Shown here in pieces: positions 33,955 to 41,556 of a stretch of DNA of 64,000 bases. Origin of the DNA: a bacterium (lineage in GTDB: Bacteria > 4484-113 > JAFGCY01). Each line of letters opens with the position of its first letter. Position 1 is the first letter of the stretch. The DNA is taken from contig JADZFO010000034.1 of assembly GCA_020849855.1 (NCBI GenBank), forward strand, positions 1 to 64,000, in the 5' to 3' direction. The notes under the pieces are model-generated. The model was not told where the DNA came from. It was given only the letters and a program-made list of their open reading frames with translations, and did not search any database. The translations under genes and the position numbers were made by a program.

Positions 33955-35297
33955 TGGAGGCTGGTGTGCTGGCAGCAGAGCCCGGCGTGCGGGCCGCAGA
34001 GCTGAGTGTCCTGGAGACCAAGCTGCGCGACTGGGCGCCTGACCCTGAGCTGCCTGACTGGTTTAACGCCTCGCGGCGTCTGGCGATCGAGGCTTACTTC
34101 GCGCTGGAGCTGCCGCAGCGCAGCAACGAGAGCTGGCACTATGGCGATGCGCGGCGCTTCCACGCCGGCAGCCTGGATATCGCCTCCGCCAGCCCTGGAT
34201 TCAGCGGCGCGGAGTATGAGCGCATCTGCAAGCTCAGCCGCGAGTATGGCCGGGTGACCTGCCTTAGCATGGTGGGCGACCGGGTTGAAGAGCTGTCCCA
34301 GAGCCCGGCGCTGAGCGAGCTGGGCGGTTTTGTGCTGCCCCTGCGCAAGGCACTGGCCCAGCACGGCGAGTTGCTGCGCCCCTACTGGCAGCAGGGCCTG
34401 TTGCCGGCGGGCCGCGACAAGCTGACGGCGCAGCACTATGCACTGCTGGATGGCGGCTTCTGTGTCTACCTGCCCAAGGGCGCCGAGCTGAAGGACGACA
34501 TCCACCTGATTCTGGAGACCGGTGAGGGCGGCAGCGTGGTCAGCCCGCACATCCTGCTGATCGCGGAGGCCCGCTCCAGCGCCCGGGTGTTTATCCATAA
34601 CCTGGGCCACCCCGAGCAGGAGCGCAACCTGCAGACCAGCGCGATCCAGAGCTTTGTTGGCGCCGGGGCGCAGCTTATGCTGACCAAGCTGCAGAACCTG
34701 GGGCCGAAGACCGACGCGCTGATGATTGAGTACGCCCGGCTTCAGCGTGATTCGCGCTACGACACAATCAGCATCAACCTGGGCGGCAGCAATGTGCGCA
34801 CGGAAGTGGAGACGCACCTGGCCGAGCCCGGCGCGGATGCGCGCCTGTCAGGGCTGAGCATCGCCCGCGGACGCCAGCGTTACGACTTCCACACCTTCCA
34901 GAACCACATGGCGCCGCATACCAGCAGCAATCTGCTTTTCAAGAGCGCGCTGCTGGGCCGGGCCCGGGCCAGCTACCAGGGACTGATCGACGTGCATCCC
35001 AGCGCGCAGAGCACGGATGCCTACCAGAGCAACCGCAGCCTGGTGCTGAGCCCTGACGCGCGCTCGGACAGCAGTCCGCAGCTTGAGATTGAGGCCAACG
35101 ATGTGCGCTGCACCCATGGCAGCACAACAAGCAATGTCAGCCGCGATGAGATGTTTTACCTGCAGACCCGTGGCATCAAGCCCGAACTGGCGCGCAAGCT
35201 GCTGGTGCAGGGCTTCCTGACGGAAGTGGCGGACCGCATCCCCCTGCAGCCCCTGCGCGATTATGTGGAGAGCTTCATTCTGGAGCGGATGGCGTGA
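33954..35297 (+). CDS. sufD: Fe-S assembly protein SufD
   Basis: Partner of SufB in the scaffold, needed for iron entry. 447 residues with the SufBD C-terminal core DVRCTHGSTTSNVSRDEMFY and LARKLLVQGFLTEV. The N-terminal half is divergent, as usual for SufD. ATG overlaps the sufB stop, and the 3' end overlaps the Rieske gene by 4 bases. Confidence 0.95.
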   Translation: MEAGVLAAEPGVRAAELSVLETKLRDWAPDPELPDWFNASRRLAIEAYFALELPQRSNESWHYGDARRFHAGSLDIASASPGFSGAEYERICKLSREYGRVTCLSMVGDRVEELSQSPALSELGGFVLPLRKALAQHGELLRPYWQQGLLPAGRDKLTAQHYALLDGGFCVYLPKGAELKDDIHLILETGEGGSVVSPHILLIAEARSSARVFIHNLGHPEQERNLQTSAIQSFVGAGAQLMLTKLQNLGPKTDALMIEYARLQRDSRYDTISINLGGSNVRTEVETHLAEPGADARLSGLSIARGRQRYDFHTFQNHMAPHTSSNLLFKSALLGRARASYQGLIDVHPSAQSTDAYQSNRSLVLSPDARSDSSPQLEIEANDVRCTHGSTTSNVSRDEMFYLQTRGIKPELARKLLVQGFLTEVADRIPLQPLRDYVESFILERMA

Positions 35298-35620
35298 GCC
35301 GTCTGCGTGTCGCCAGCCTCAGCCGCCTGCCGGAGAACCTGACCTACCCCATCACGCTGGCGGATGACACTGAAATTACTCTGGTGCGAGTCGGCAGCGA
35401 GGTATTTGCCCTGTATGACCGCTGCAGCCATGAGGATATCCCGCTGAGCCAAGGCAAGGTGCTGCCTGAGCAGTGCCGGATCAAGTGCCGGGCGCATGGC
35501 GCTGAGTTCGACCTGCGCAGCGGGCGCGCGCTCTGCGCACCTGCATTCGCTCCGGTAAGGACATATCAGGTCGTGATTGATGGCGACGACGTGTATATTG
35601 AGTACGATGAAGATGACTAG
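35294..35620 (+). CDS. Rieske-type ferredoxin in the suf operon
   Basis: A 108-residue soluble protein with the two cluster motifs CSHEDIPL and CRAHGAEFDLRSGRAL, so a [2Fe-2S] Rieske ferredoxin like those of dioxygenase systems, not the exported Rieske type. It begins at GTG 35294 inside the sufD stop and is followed by sufS, so it is part of the operon. It may supply electrons for cluster assembly, as homologues beside sufBCDS do in several phyla. Confidence 0.92.
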   Translation: MSRLRVASLSRLPENLTYPITLADDTEITLVRVGSEVFALYDRCSHEDIPLSQGKVLPEQCRIKCRAHGAEFDLRSGRALCAPAFAPVRTYQVVIDGDDVYIEYDEDD

Positions 35621-35643
35621 CCCAGTTGCCGGGAGGGATTGCC

Positions 35644-36915
35644 GTGGACAGGCAGTTACTCGAACGGACTGATACTGGCATGCCAACGCGTGCCGTTGCC
35701 CTTGACATTGACAAGATCCGGGCTGACTTCCCTGCGCTTAAACGCCGCGTCGGCGATTTCCATCTGGCTTATCTGGACAATACCGCAGCCACCATGAAAC
35801 CGCGGCAGGTGATTGAGGCTATCAGCGAGTTCTACAGCCTGCGGCCGGCTAATGTGCACCGCGGCATCCACCTGCTCAGCGAGGAAAGCACTGATGCTTT
35901 TGAAGCGGCCCGGGCCAAGGTGGCCACGCTGCTGAACGCTGCCCGTGCCGACGAGATTGTTTTCACCCGCAACACCACCGAAGCCATCAACATGGCCGCC
36001 TTCTGCCTGGCCGAGCGGCTGAAGCCCGGCGATGAAGTACTTTGCACGGCCCTGGAGCACCATGCGGACCTGATCCCCTGGCAAGTGCTGCGCGACCGCA
36101 AGGGCATTGAGCTGCGCTTCGCGGCGGTGCGCCCGGACGGCCGCCTAGACCTTGAGGACTGGTATAGCCAGCTCTCCGAGCGCACAAAGATCGCCGCCTT
36201 CGCGATGGTCAGCAATGTGAGCGGCAGCGAGAACCCGGTGGCCGAGATGTGCGCCGCGGTGCGCCGGGTCGGCGCGATCAGCCTGGTCGACGCCGCCCAG
36301 GGCGTGCCGCATATGCCGGTGGATGTGCAGGCGATCGGCTGCGACCTGCTGGCCTGCAGCGCATACAAGATGCTGGCGCCCTTTGGCATCGGCGCCCTGT
36401 ATGGCCGCTACAGCCTGCTGGAGCAGCTTCCGCCTTATCAAACCGGCGGCAGCATGATCAGCTCCGTCAGCCTTGAGCAGACCTACTTCGCGCCGCCGCC
36501 CAGCCGCTTCGAGGCCGGCACCCCGGCTGTGGGTGATGCGGTGGGCTGGGCCGCCGCGATCGACTACCTGCAGGGCGTCGGCATGCAGGCGCTGCATGAG
36601 CGCGAGCTGGAGCTCAGCCGCTACCTGCATGAGCGCCTGTCGGAGGTACCGGGCCTGAAGATGCTGGGCGAATACTACCCGGGCAAGCCGGGCATCGCCA
36701 GCTTTGGCCTGGACTGCGCCCACCCGCACGACATCGCCCAGTTCCTGAACGAAGAGGGCGTGGCCGTGCGCGCCGGGCACCACTGCGCCGAGCCGCTGCA
36801 CCGCGCGCTGGGCTTCGACAGCACAGTGCGGGCCAGCCTGTACCTCTACAACACCGAGGCGGAAGTGGACCAGCTGATCCACGCGCTGCACACCGTGCGG
36901 GAGATCTTCGCCTGA
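35644..36915 (+). CDS. sufS: Cysteine desulfurase SufS
   Basis: PLP enzyme that takes sulfur from cysteine and passes it to SufU. 423 residues. The PLP lysine is Lys242 in CSAYKMLAPFGIG; most SufS have His before this lysine, here Tyr. The active Cys381 is in RAGHHCAEP, matching class II enzymes, and TALEHHADLIPWQ gives the usual His pair. GTG 35644 follows GGGAGGG by about 7 bases. Next gene starts within its stop. Confidence 0.94.
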   Translation: MDRQLLERTDTGMPTRAVALDIDKIRADFPALKRRVGDFHLAYLDNTAATMKPRQVIEAISEFYSLRPANVHRGIHLLSEESTDAFEAARAKVATLLNAARADEIVFTRNTTEAINMAAFCLAERLKPGDEVLCTALEHHADLIPWQVLRDRKGIELRFAAVRPDGRLDLEDWYSQLSERTKIAAFAMVSNVSGSENPVAEMCAAVRRVGAISLVDAAQGVPHMPVDVQAIGCDLLACSAYKMLAPFGIGALYGRYSLLEQLPPYQTGGSMISSVSLEQTYFAPPPSRFEAGTPAVGDAVGWAAAIDYLQGVGMQALHERELELSRYLHERLSEVPGLKMLGEYYPGKPGIASFGLDCAHPHDIAQFLNEEGVAVRAGHHCAEPLHRALGFDSTVRASLYLYNTEAEVDQLIHALHTVREIFA

Positions 36916-37097
36916 TGCGCCTGCGGGCTGACCAGCGCTGGTACCTGGCGGGCTTCCTGGTCTGGGTCGCCGCGCTGATCACGCAGCGCTACTGCCTGAA
37001 GGGCTTTGTCATACTTACCGCCGTGGCCGCAGTGCTCTTCCTGCGGCCGAGCCTGGCAGCCCTGCTGCAGCGCACGAGAACAAGCCATGGATCTTAA
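36915..37097 (+). CDS. Small membrane protein embedded in the suf operon
   Basis: 60 residues with two hydrophobic segments (~9-22 and 30-48) and basic ends. ATG overlaps the sufS stop by one base and the tail overlaps sufU by 11, so it is translated with them. No known family; a role in cluster supply at the membrane would be speculation. Confidence 0.65.
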   Translation: MRLRADQRWYLAGFLVWVAALITQRYCLKGFVILTAVAAVLFLRPSLAALLQRTRTSHGS

Positions 37098-37572
37098 AGC
37101 CCTGTACCGCGAGGTCATCCTCGACCACTACAAGAAGCCGCGCAACACGGCGGCGCTTGAGCACACATCCATCCAGGCCCGCTGCAAGAACCCATCCTGC
37201 GGCGACCGGGTGACACTTTCGCTGGACTTGGACAATGGCCTCATCAAGGGCGTATGCCTGGAGGGCACGGGCTGCGCGATCAGCCAGGCCAGCGCGTCCA
37301 TGATGACGATGGCCATCAAGGGCCAGAGCCTGGAGCGGGCCGAGCAGATCCTGCAGGCCTTCCGCGGGATGATTGTGCAGGGCGATCCTGAACCGCAGCA
37401 GGAGCTGCTTGGGGACCTGCTGACCCTGCAGGGCGTTTCCCAGCTGCACGCCCGCGTGAAATGCGCGCTGTGCGGCTGGAGCGCGCTGGAAGCCGCGCTC
37501 GAAGAGCGGCATGGCGAAGAGGTTGACCTGGAGCTGGACCAGAGCCTGCCGCGCTCAAGCGCTGGCGGCTAA
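37087..37572 (+). CDS. sufU: Sulfur-transfer/zinc protein SufU
   Basis: Receives sulfur from SufS and delivers it to SufB. 161 residues with the three cysteine sites NPSCGD, GTGCAISQAS and KCALCGW, which together with Asp bind zinc in Bacillus SufU. DHYKKPRN at the N-terminus is the IscU/SufU hallmark. Last gene of the operon. Confidence 0.95.
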   Translation: MDLKALYREVILDHYKKPRNTAALEHTSIQARCKNPSCGDRVTLSLDLDNGLIKGVCLEGTGCAISQASASMMTMAIKGQSLERAEQILQAFRGMIVQGDPEPQQELLGDLLTLQGVSQLHARVKCALCGWSALEAALEERHGEEVDLELDQSLPRSSAGG

Positions 37573-37578
37573 AGCAGC

Positions 37579-37806
37579 TCAGGCCTCGCCGATCATGCTC
37601 TTGCGGTACCAGCTTACGCCGATCCAGACAGCCAGCAGCGCGGGCAGGATCAGGGCCTGCAGGCGCTCGGACTCCTCGATGACGCCGGTGTGGAAGAAGG
37701 GCTTCTCCCAGTCCACCCAGGCCGCGGGCAGGCCGCGGGCGATGGCGAAGCCGGTGTAGCCCAGCCAGGCGAGGACGATGATGCCCATGAACATCGTTTG
37801 TGCCAT
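37579..37806 (-). CDS. Small two-span membrane protein
   Basis: 75 residues, hydrophobic spans at ~5-22 and ~50-66. Start ATG 37806, as TACAAT lies 7 bases upstream. It converges on sufU with a 6-base gap. No family recognised. Confidence 0.6.
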   Translation of the reverse strand: MAQTMFMGIIVLAWLGYTGFAIARGLPAAWVDWEKPFFHTGVIEESERLQALILPALLAVWIGVSWYRKSMIGEA

Positions 37807-37813
37807 GTGCAGG

Positions 37814-37819
37814 ATTGTA
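37814..37819 (-). promoter_or_regulatory. -10 box of small membrane protein
   Basis: TACAAT, 7 bases before ATG 37806. Confidence 0.5.
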
Positions 37820-37918
37820 CATGCCTGCAAGAGTCAGGAGGGGTTCTGAGCTTGAAGTGCAGCATAGCTGTGCCACGCAGTCTGTTCGCCCCTGCACCGG
37901 TGTATTTGGCCCAAGGCC

Positions 37919-37941
37919 GGGCGCACTCTGTGCGCCCCTAC
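37919..37941. repeat. GTAGGGGCGCAC-type palindromic repeat
   Basis: GGGCGCACTCTGTGCGCCCC followed by TAC, a copy of the family also found at 59192, 59245 and, half-length, at 60141. Confidence 0.8.
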
Positions 37942-37969
37942 TCATATGCGCCGCTTGTGCCGCATCCAC

Positions 37970-37975
37970 TAACAT
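37970..37975 (+). promoter_or_regulatory. -10 box, leaderless promoter of dUTPase-like gene
   Basis: TAACAT, 6 bases before ATG 37982. Confidence 0.5.
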
Positions 37976-37981
37976 AGGCGC

Positions 37982-38509
37982 ATGATCATCCCGCCCCAGA
38001 CACTCAGCTTTCCCGGTGCGCCCGCGCCTGATCTGCAGCTCCAGCAGGCCGGCTTTGACCTGACACTGGCAAAGGTGGAGCGCATCCGCGAGCACGCGGC
38101 TCTGCGGCCCAACCCCGCCTGCCTGGACATGGACAACAGCGCGCGAGTGTTGCCGGAGACGGTCGAGCTGGGCTGGAATGATGATGGCGCGGTGCTGCTG
38201 GGACCCGATGGTGGCGAGAGCAGCCGGGCTTACCTGCTTACCTATAACGAGACGATCAGCGTGCCCGCGGACTGTGCCGGAATTGTGCTGCCGCGCTCCA
38301 GCCTGATGCGCTGCGGGTCAGTGCTGCACAGCGCGCTCTGGGACCCGGGTTACAGCGGCAAAGGACAGGGCCTGCTGGTGGTGTTCCATCCTATCCGGCT
38401 GCTGCGAAACGCTCGTATCGCGCAGTTTGTGCTCTGGCGTATGGAGCAGGCGGCGGCCAGGCTCTACGACGGGCAGTACCAGGGCGAAAACCTCCAGCCC
38501 CCGTCCTAA
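37982..38509 (+). CDS. dUTPase/dCTP deaminase-like protein
   Basis: Keeps uracil out of DNA by cutting dUTP or deaminating dCTP. The 175-residue trimer-fold protein has VLPRSSLMRCG (motif 2), LWDPGYSGKGQGLL (motif 3 with the catalytic Asp) and RIAQFVLWRM (motif 4). The N-terminal sequence and spacing fit the archaeal-type or Dcd-related branch better than classic dUTPase. Which of the two reactions it does cannot be decided by eye. Ends 4 bases into the convergent CsgG-like gene. Confidence 0.87.
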   Translation: MIIPPQTLSFPGAPAPDLQLQQAGFDLTLAKVERIREHAALRPNPACLDMDNSARVLPETVELGWNDDGAVLLGPDGGESSRAYLLTYNETISVPADCAGIVLPRSSLMRCGSVLHSALWDPGYSGKGQGLLVVFHPIRLLRNARIAQFVLWRMEQAAARLYDGQYQGENLQPPS

Positions 38510-39513
38510 AGCCTGTCAGTCTCCAGCGGAAGGGCCTGGGGTTCGCTGAGCGGACGGGCCAGATCACCTTCGGCAATCTCCGCCGCCCCGTCCAGAATCA
38601 GGCAAAGCGCGCGCCCCTGCTGAAACTGCACAATCTGCACGCTGCCGACACGGCGCTCGGAGCTCCAGACGCTGATCCCGCTGCTGTTCTGAAGCTCGTC
38701 GATGGCAAAGACCTGCAGCTCTTCACCGGCGGACAGGCCGGCCTGCTCGTCCAGGTTCAGCACCACAGCCGAAGGGGTGACTGCCAGCACCCGCGCCTCC
38801 AGCGGCAGGGCGGCATACAGCTCGCGCAGAGCTGCGCCGACAGCCTTGTAGGCCGCACGGCCAAGCATGCTCTGGCGGAACTCGTCACTGGCGATGTCCT
38901 GGCCGGCCAGCCAGCCGATGCTGCTGTACTGCCGGCGCAGGCCGCGCTGGCTCTCCAGACCCTCGCACTGGCCGCTCCAGACCTGCTGGCCATCCGCGCA
39001 GCGGTAGAGGTGCAGGCTCATGCGGACCTGGGCGATGCGGTTGCCGCCATTAATCATGGCACTGAGGTCGCGGAATTCTGCGCCGAGGTCCAGCTTCACG
39101 TCCTTGTCGCTGATGTCGATTACATCCAGACTACCGGCCAGCAGGTAATCGAAGTGCGAGACCAGCATGGCCGATTCGATTGCGCTGCCGGGGCCGCCGC
39201 GGGAAAGCCGCAGCAGGGCGCTTTCATCGTCGATGAAGTCGAGGCAGAGCTCCGGCCCGCAAACTTCATAGCGGCCGGAGGCGGCCAGCTCATCCGCCAG
39301 TACCCTGGACAATCCCTCACCTGTGCTGGGGATCAGATGCCGCAGGGGCAGTACGCCAATACTGGCCCGCTTGAGGGGCAACAGCTCCGCAGCCGGGATG
39401 GGCATAGCCGGCGCTTCGTCCTTGCTGCCGGCCAGAGCTGCAGGGGCCAGCAGGAGGATCAGCAGCAGGGACAGGCCGAGCAGGGCCAGGGCCTTAAAGA
39501 TTGACGTGCGCAC
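38506..39513 (-). CDS. CsgG-like exported protein
   Basis: 335 residues, signal peptide (~1-29) and a domain resembling CsgG/TolB-N type secretin-like lipoproteins: IGVLPLRH, LSRVLADELAASGRYEV and FDYLLAGSLDVID. No lipobox was seen, so it may be periplasmic. The C-terminal part (~230-320) looks like a FlgT-C-type beta barrel (VLNLDEQAGLSAGEELQVF). Start GTG 39513 has GGAGG 5 bases upstream. Divergent from tRNA-Thr, whose -35 element lies in its first codons. Confidence 0.75.
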   Translation of the reverse strand: MRTSIFKALALLGLSLLLILLLAPAALAGSKDEAPAMPIPAAELLPLKRASIGVLPLRHLIPSTGEGLSRVLADELAASGRYEVCGPELCLDFIDDESALLRLSRGGPGSAIESAMLVSHFDYLLAGSLDVIDISDKDVKLDLGAEFRDLSAMINGGNRIAQVRMSLHLYRCADGQQVWSGQCEGLESQRGLRRQYSSIGWLAGQDIASDEFRQSMLGRAAYKAVGAALRELYAALPLEARVLAVTPSAVVLNLDEQAGLSAGEELQVFAIDELQNSSGISVWSSERRVGSVQIVQFQQGRALCLILDGAAEIAEGDLARPLSEPQALPLETDRL

Positions 39514-39529
39514 AGGGCCTCCGTATAAT
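39501..39529 (+). promoter_or_regulatory. Sigma-70-type promoter of tRNA-Thr
   Basis: TTGACG (39501-39506), 17-base spacer, TATAAT (39524-39529), predicted start near 39536. The spacer is ideal, in contrast with the -35-less leaderless promoters. Confidence 0.85.
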
Positions 39530-39539
39530 CACATGCCTT

Positions 39540-39611
39540 GCCGACGTAGCTCAGGGGTAGAGCAGCTGATTCGTAATCAGCTGGTCGGCGGTTCAAATCC
39601 GCCCGTCGGCT
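39540..39611 (+). tRNA. tRNA-Thr (CGT)
   Basis: 72 bases folding to a complete cloverleaf: acceptor GCCGACG/CGTCGGC, D stem GCTC/GAGC, anticodon stem GCTGA/TCAGC with loop TTCGTAA (anticodon CGT), T stem GGCGG/CCGCC with TTCAAAT. CCA is not encoded. Confidence 0.96.
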
Positions 39612-39630
39612 TACTCCCCTTCCCCACTGC

Positions 39631-40110
39631 TCAGGCCGCGTGCTTGCGCAGCTGTTCGTTCTCCTCATCGCTGAGAATGCGCTCAACGTTGAGGATGATC
39701 AGCAGGCGCTCGCCCAGCTTACCCACACCGGCGATGAACTCGCTGTCGAGGGACGAGGTGATTGAAGGTGCGGAGCTGATCCGGTCAGCGCTGAGGGTGT
39801 GGACCTGGCTGACTTCGTTGACTTCCAGGCCGACGATCAGGCCGCCGTACTCCACGATTACCACCTTGGAGCTGTCGTCAACCTCATTGAAGTTGAAGCG
39901 CTCATAGAGGCTGATGATCGGGATGATCTGGCCGCGCAGATTGATGACGCCACGCACGAAGTGCGGCGTGTTGGGCAGCTGGGTGACCTCAGGGTGGCGG
40001 ATGATCTCACGGACGAACTGGATCGGCACACCGTAGTCCTGGCCGTGCAGTGAGAAGACCACCAACTGGGTCACGCTGTCGCTGTGGTTGTTATTAGTGA
40101 TGTGTTCCAT
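39631..40110 (-). CDS. cheW: Chemotaxis adaptor CheW
   Basis: Links CheA to receptors. 159 residues, full length, with the CheW core: VFSLHGQDYGVPIQFVREII, VRGVINLRGQIIPIISL and a final EFIAGVGKLGERLLIILNV. Start ATG 40110, inside a short palindrome. It follows eno by 38 bases on the same strand. CheA and receptors are not in the window. Confidence 0.95.
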   Translation of the reverse strand: MEHITNNNHSDSVTQLVVFSLHGQDYGVPIQFVREIIRHPEVTQLPNTPHFVRGVINLRGQIIPIISLYERFNFNEVDDSSKVVIVEYGGLIVGLEVNEVSQVHTLSADRISSAPSITSSLDSEFIAGVGKLGERLLIILNVERILSDEENEQLRKHAA

Positions 40111-40124
40111 GGCTAATGCCATGG
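40107..40124. repeat. Palindrome over the cheW start codon
   Basis: CCATGGC-TAAT-GCCATGG. The 7-bp stem contains two ATGs, one of which starts cheW, so an RNA hairpin would hide the start. Confidence 0.55.
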
Positions 40125-40148
40125 ATATCGGCACATCAGCGCGCGAGT

Positions 40149-41447
40149 TTAGTTGCTCAGGCGGCCGGCGACTGCACTCTGGCCGGCGAAGCGGCCGGCG
40201 CTGCCCAGGCGCTCCTCAATGCGGATCAGCTCGTTGTACTTTGCCACGCGGTCCGTGCGGCAGGGCGCACCAGTCTTGATCTGGCCGGAGTTGACGGCCA
40301 CCGCGAGGTGCGCGATGGTGGTGTCCTCAGTCTCGCCGCTGCGGTGGCTGATGATGGTGCTGAAACCGTGCCGCTGGGCCAGGCCGATGGTGTCGAGGGT
40401 CTCGCTGAGCGTGCCGATCTGGTTGAACTTGATCAGGATGCTGTTGCAGGCCTGGGTCTCGATGCCCTTGCGCAGGCGCTCAGGGTTGGTCACCAGCAGG
40501 TCGTCGCCGACAATCTGCAGCTTGCCGCCCATGCGCTGGCGCAGGCTGCGCCAGTTGTCCCAGTCGTCCTCGGCCAGCGGGTCTTCAATACTGAAGATGG
40601 GATAGAGGCCCTTGAGGCGCTCATACTCAGCAATTGCGGCGTCGGGGCTCAGGGGCTCAGCATCGCTGTTGAGCTTGTAGCGGCCATCAAAGTAAAACTC
40701 GCTGGCCGCGCAGTCCAGGGCCAGGGCGATATCCTTGCCAAGCTGGTAATCAGAGCGCTCGACGGCCTCTGCGATAAGTTGCAGCGCTTCCTGGTTGCTG
40801 CTGATGCCGGGGGCAAAGCCGCCTTCATCGCCAACGTTGGTGGCGTGGCCGCGCTCCTTGAGCACTTTCTTGAGGATCTGGTAGATTTCGCAGCCGGCCC
40901 GCAGCGCCTGGCGGAATGTGTCGAAGCCAAAGGGCACGATCATGAATTCCTGGATCTGCAGGCCGTTGTCGGCATGCGCCCCGCCGTTAAGCACGTTCAT
41001 CAGGGGCACGGGCAGCGTAACAGCGTTGGTGCCGCCCAGGTAGCGATACAGAGGCTGGCGTGTATGGATGGCCGCGGCCTTCGCGGCAGCCAGACTTACG
41101 CCGAGGATGGCGTTCGCGCCGAGGTTGCTCTTGTTGGGGGTTGAGTCCATGCGCAGCATCAGCCGGTCCACGCCACGCTGGTCGGTGCCTTCAAAACCGA
41201 GGATCTCGGGGGCAATCCGCTCCACTACGTGGCTAACCGCGCGCTGCACGCCCTTGCCATTGAAGCGCGGAGAGCTGCTGTCGCGCAGCTCCAGGGCCTC
41301 ATGTGCACCGGTGCTGGCCCCGCTGGGCACAATGGCGATGCCGGTTGAGCCGTCGGAGAGCTGGACCTCAACCTCAATGGTCGGGTTGCCGCGCGAGTCG
41401 ATGACTTCGCGGGCGTCGACGAGCTGGATACGCTGCTGAACGAACAT
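40149..41447 (-). CDS. eno: Enolase
   Basis: Converts 2-phosphoglycerate to phosphoenolpyruvate. 432 residues with [29 protein letters not shown] (loop lid), and the metal- and acid-base residues in [34 protein letters not shown] and [20 protein letters not shown] 41447 has GAGG 6 bases upstream. Next to ppdK on the same strand, placing two enzymes of PEP metabolism together. Confidence 0.97.
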   Translation of the reverse strand: MFVQQRIQLVDAREVIDSRGNPTIEVEVQLSDGSTGIAIVPSGASTGAHEALELRDSSSPRFNGKGVQRAVSHVVERIAPEILGFEGTDQRGVDRLMLRMDSTPNKSNLGANAILGVSLAAAKAAAIHTRQPLYRYLGGTNAVTLPVPLMNVLNGGAHADNGLQIQEFMIVPFGFDTFRQALRAGCEIYQILKKVLKERGHATNVGDEGGFAPGISSNQEALQLIAEAVERSDYQLGKDIALALDCAASEFYFDGRYKLNSDAEPLSPDAAIAEYERLKGLYPIFSIEDPLAEDDWDNWRSLRQRMGGKLQIVGDDLLVTNPERLRKGIETQACNSILIKFNQIGTLSETLDTIGLAQRHGFSTIISHRSGETEDTTIAHLAVAVNSGQIKTGAPCRTDRVAKYNELIRIEERLGSAGRFAGQSAVAGRLSN

Positions 41448-41501
41448 GCCTAACCTCTGCTTGACCGCAGACCAGGTCTGCGCAGGCTTGAACGTCTTCA
41501 C

Positions 41502-41543
41502 CACCGGGCCGGCCTTACTTTAGCAGATCTGGCCGGCCCGGTG
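41502..41543. repeat. 13-bp perfect inverted repeat around the eno promoter
   Basis: CACCGGGCCGGCC and GGCCGGCCCGGTG enclose 16 bases that contain TAAAGT (minus strand, 41517-41522), a likely eno -10 box. It could also terminate ppdK, but there is no T run. Confidence 0.7.
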
Positions 41544-41556
41544 CTGGTGATTCAAG

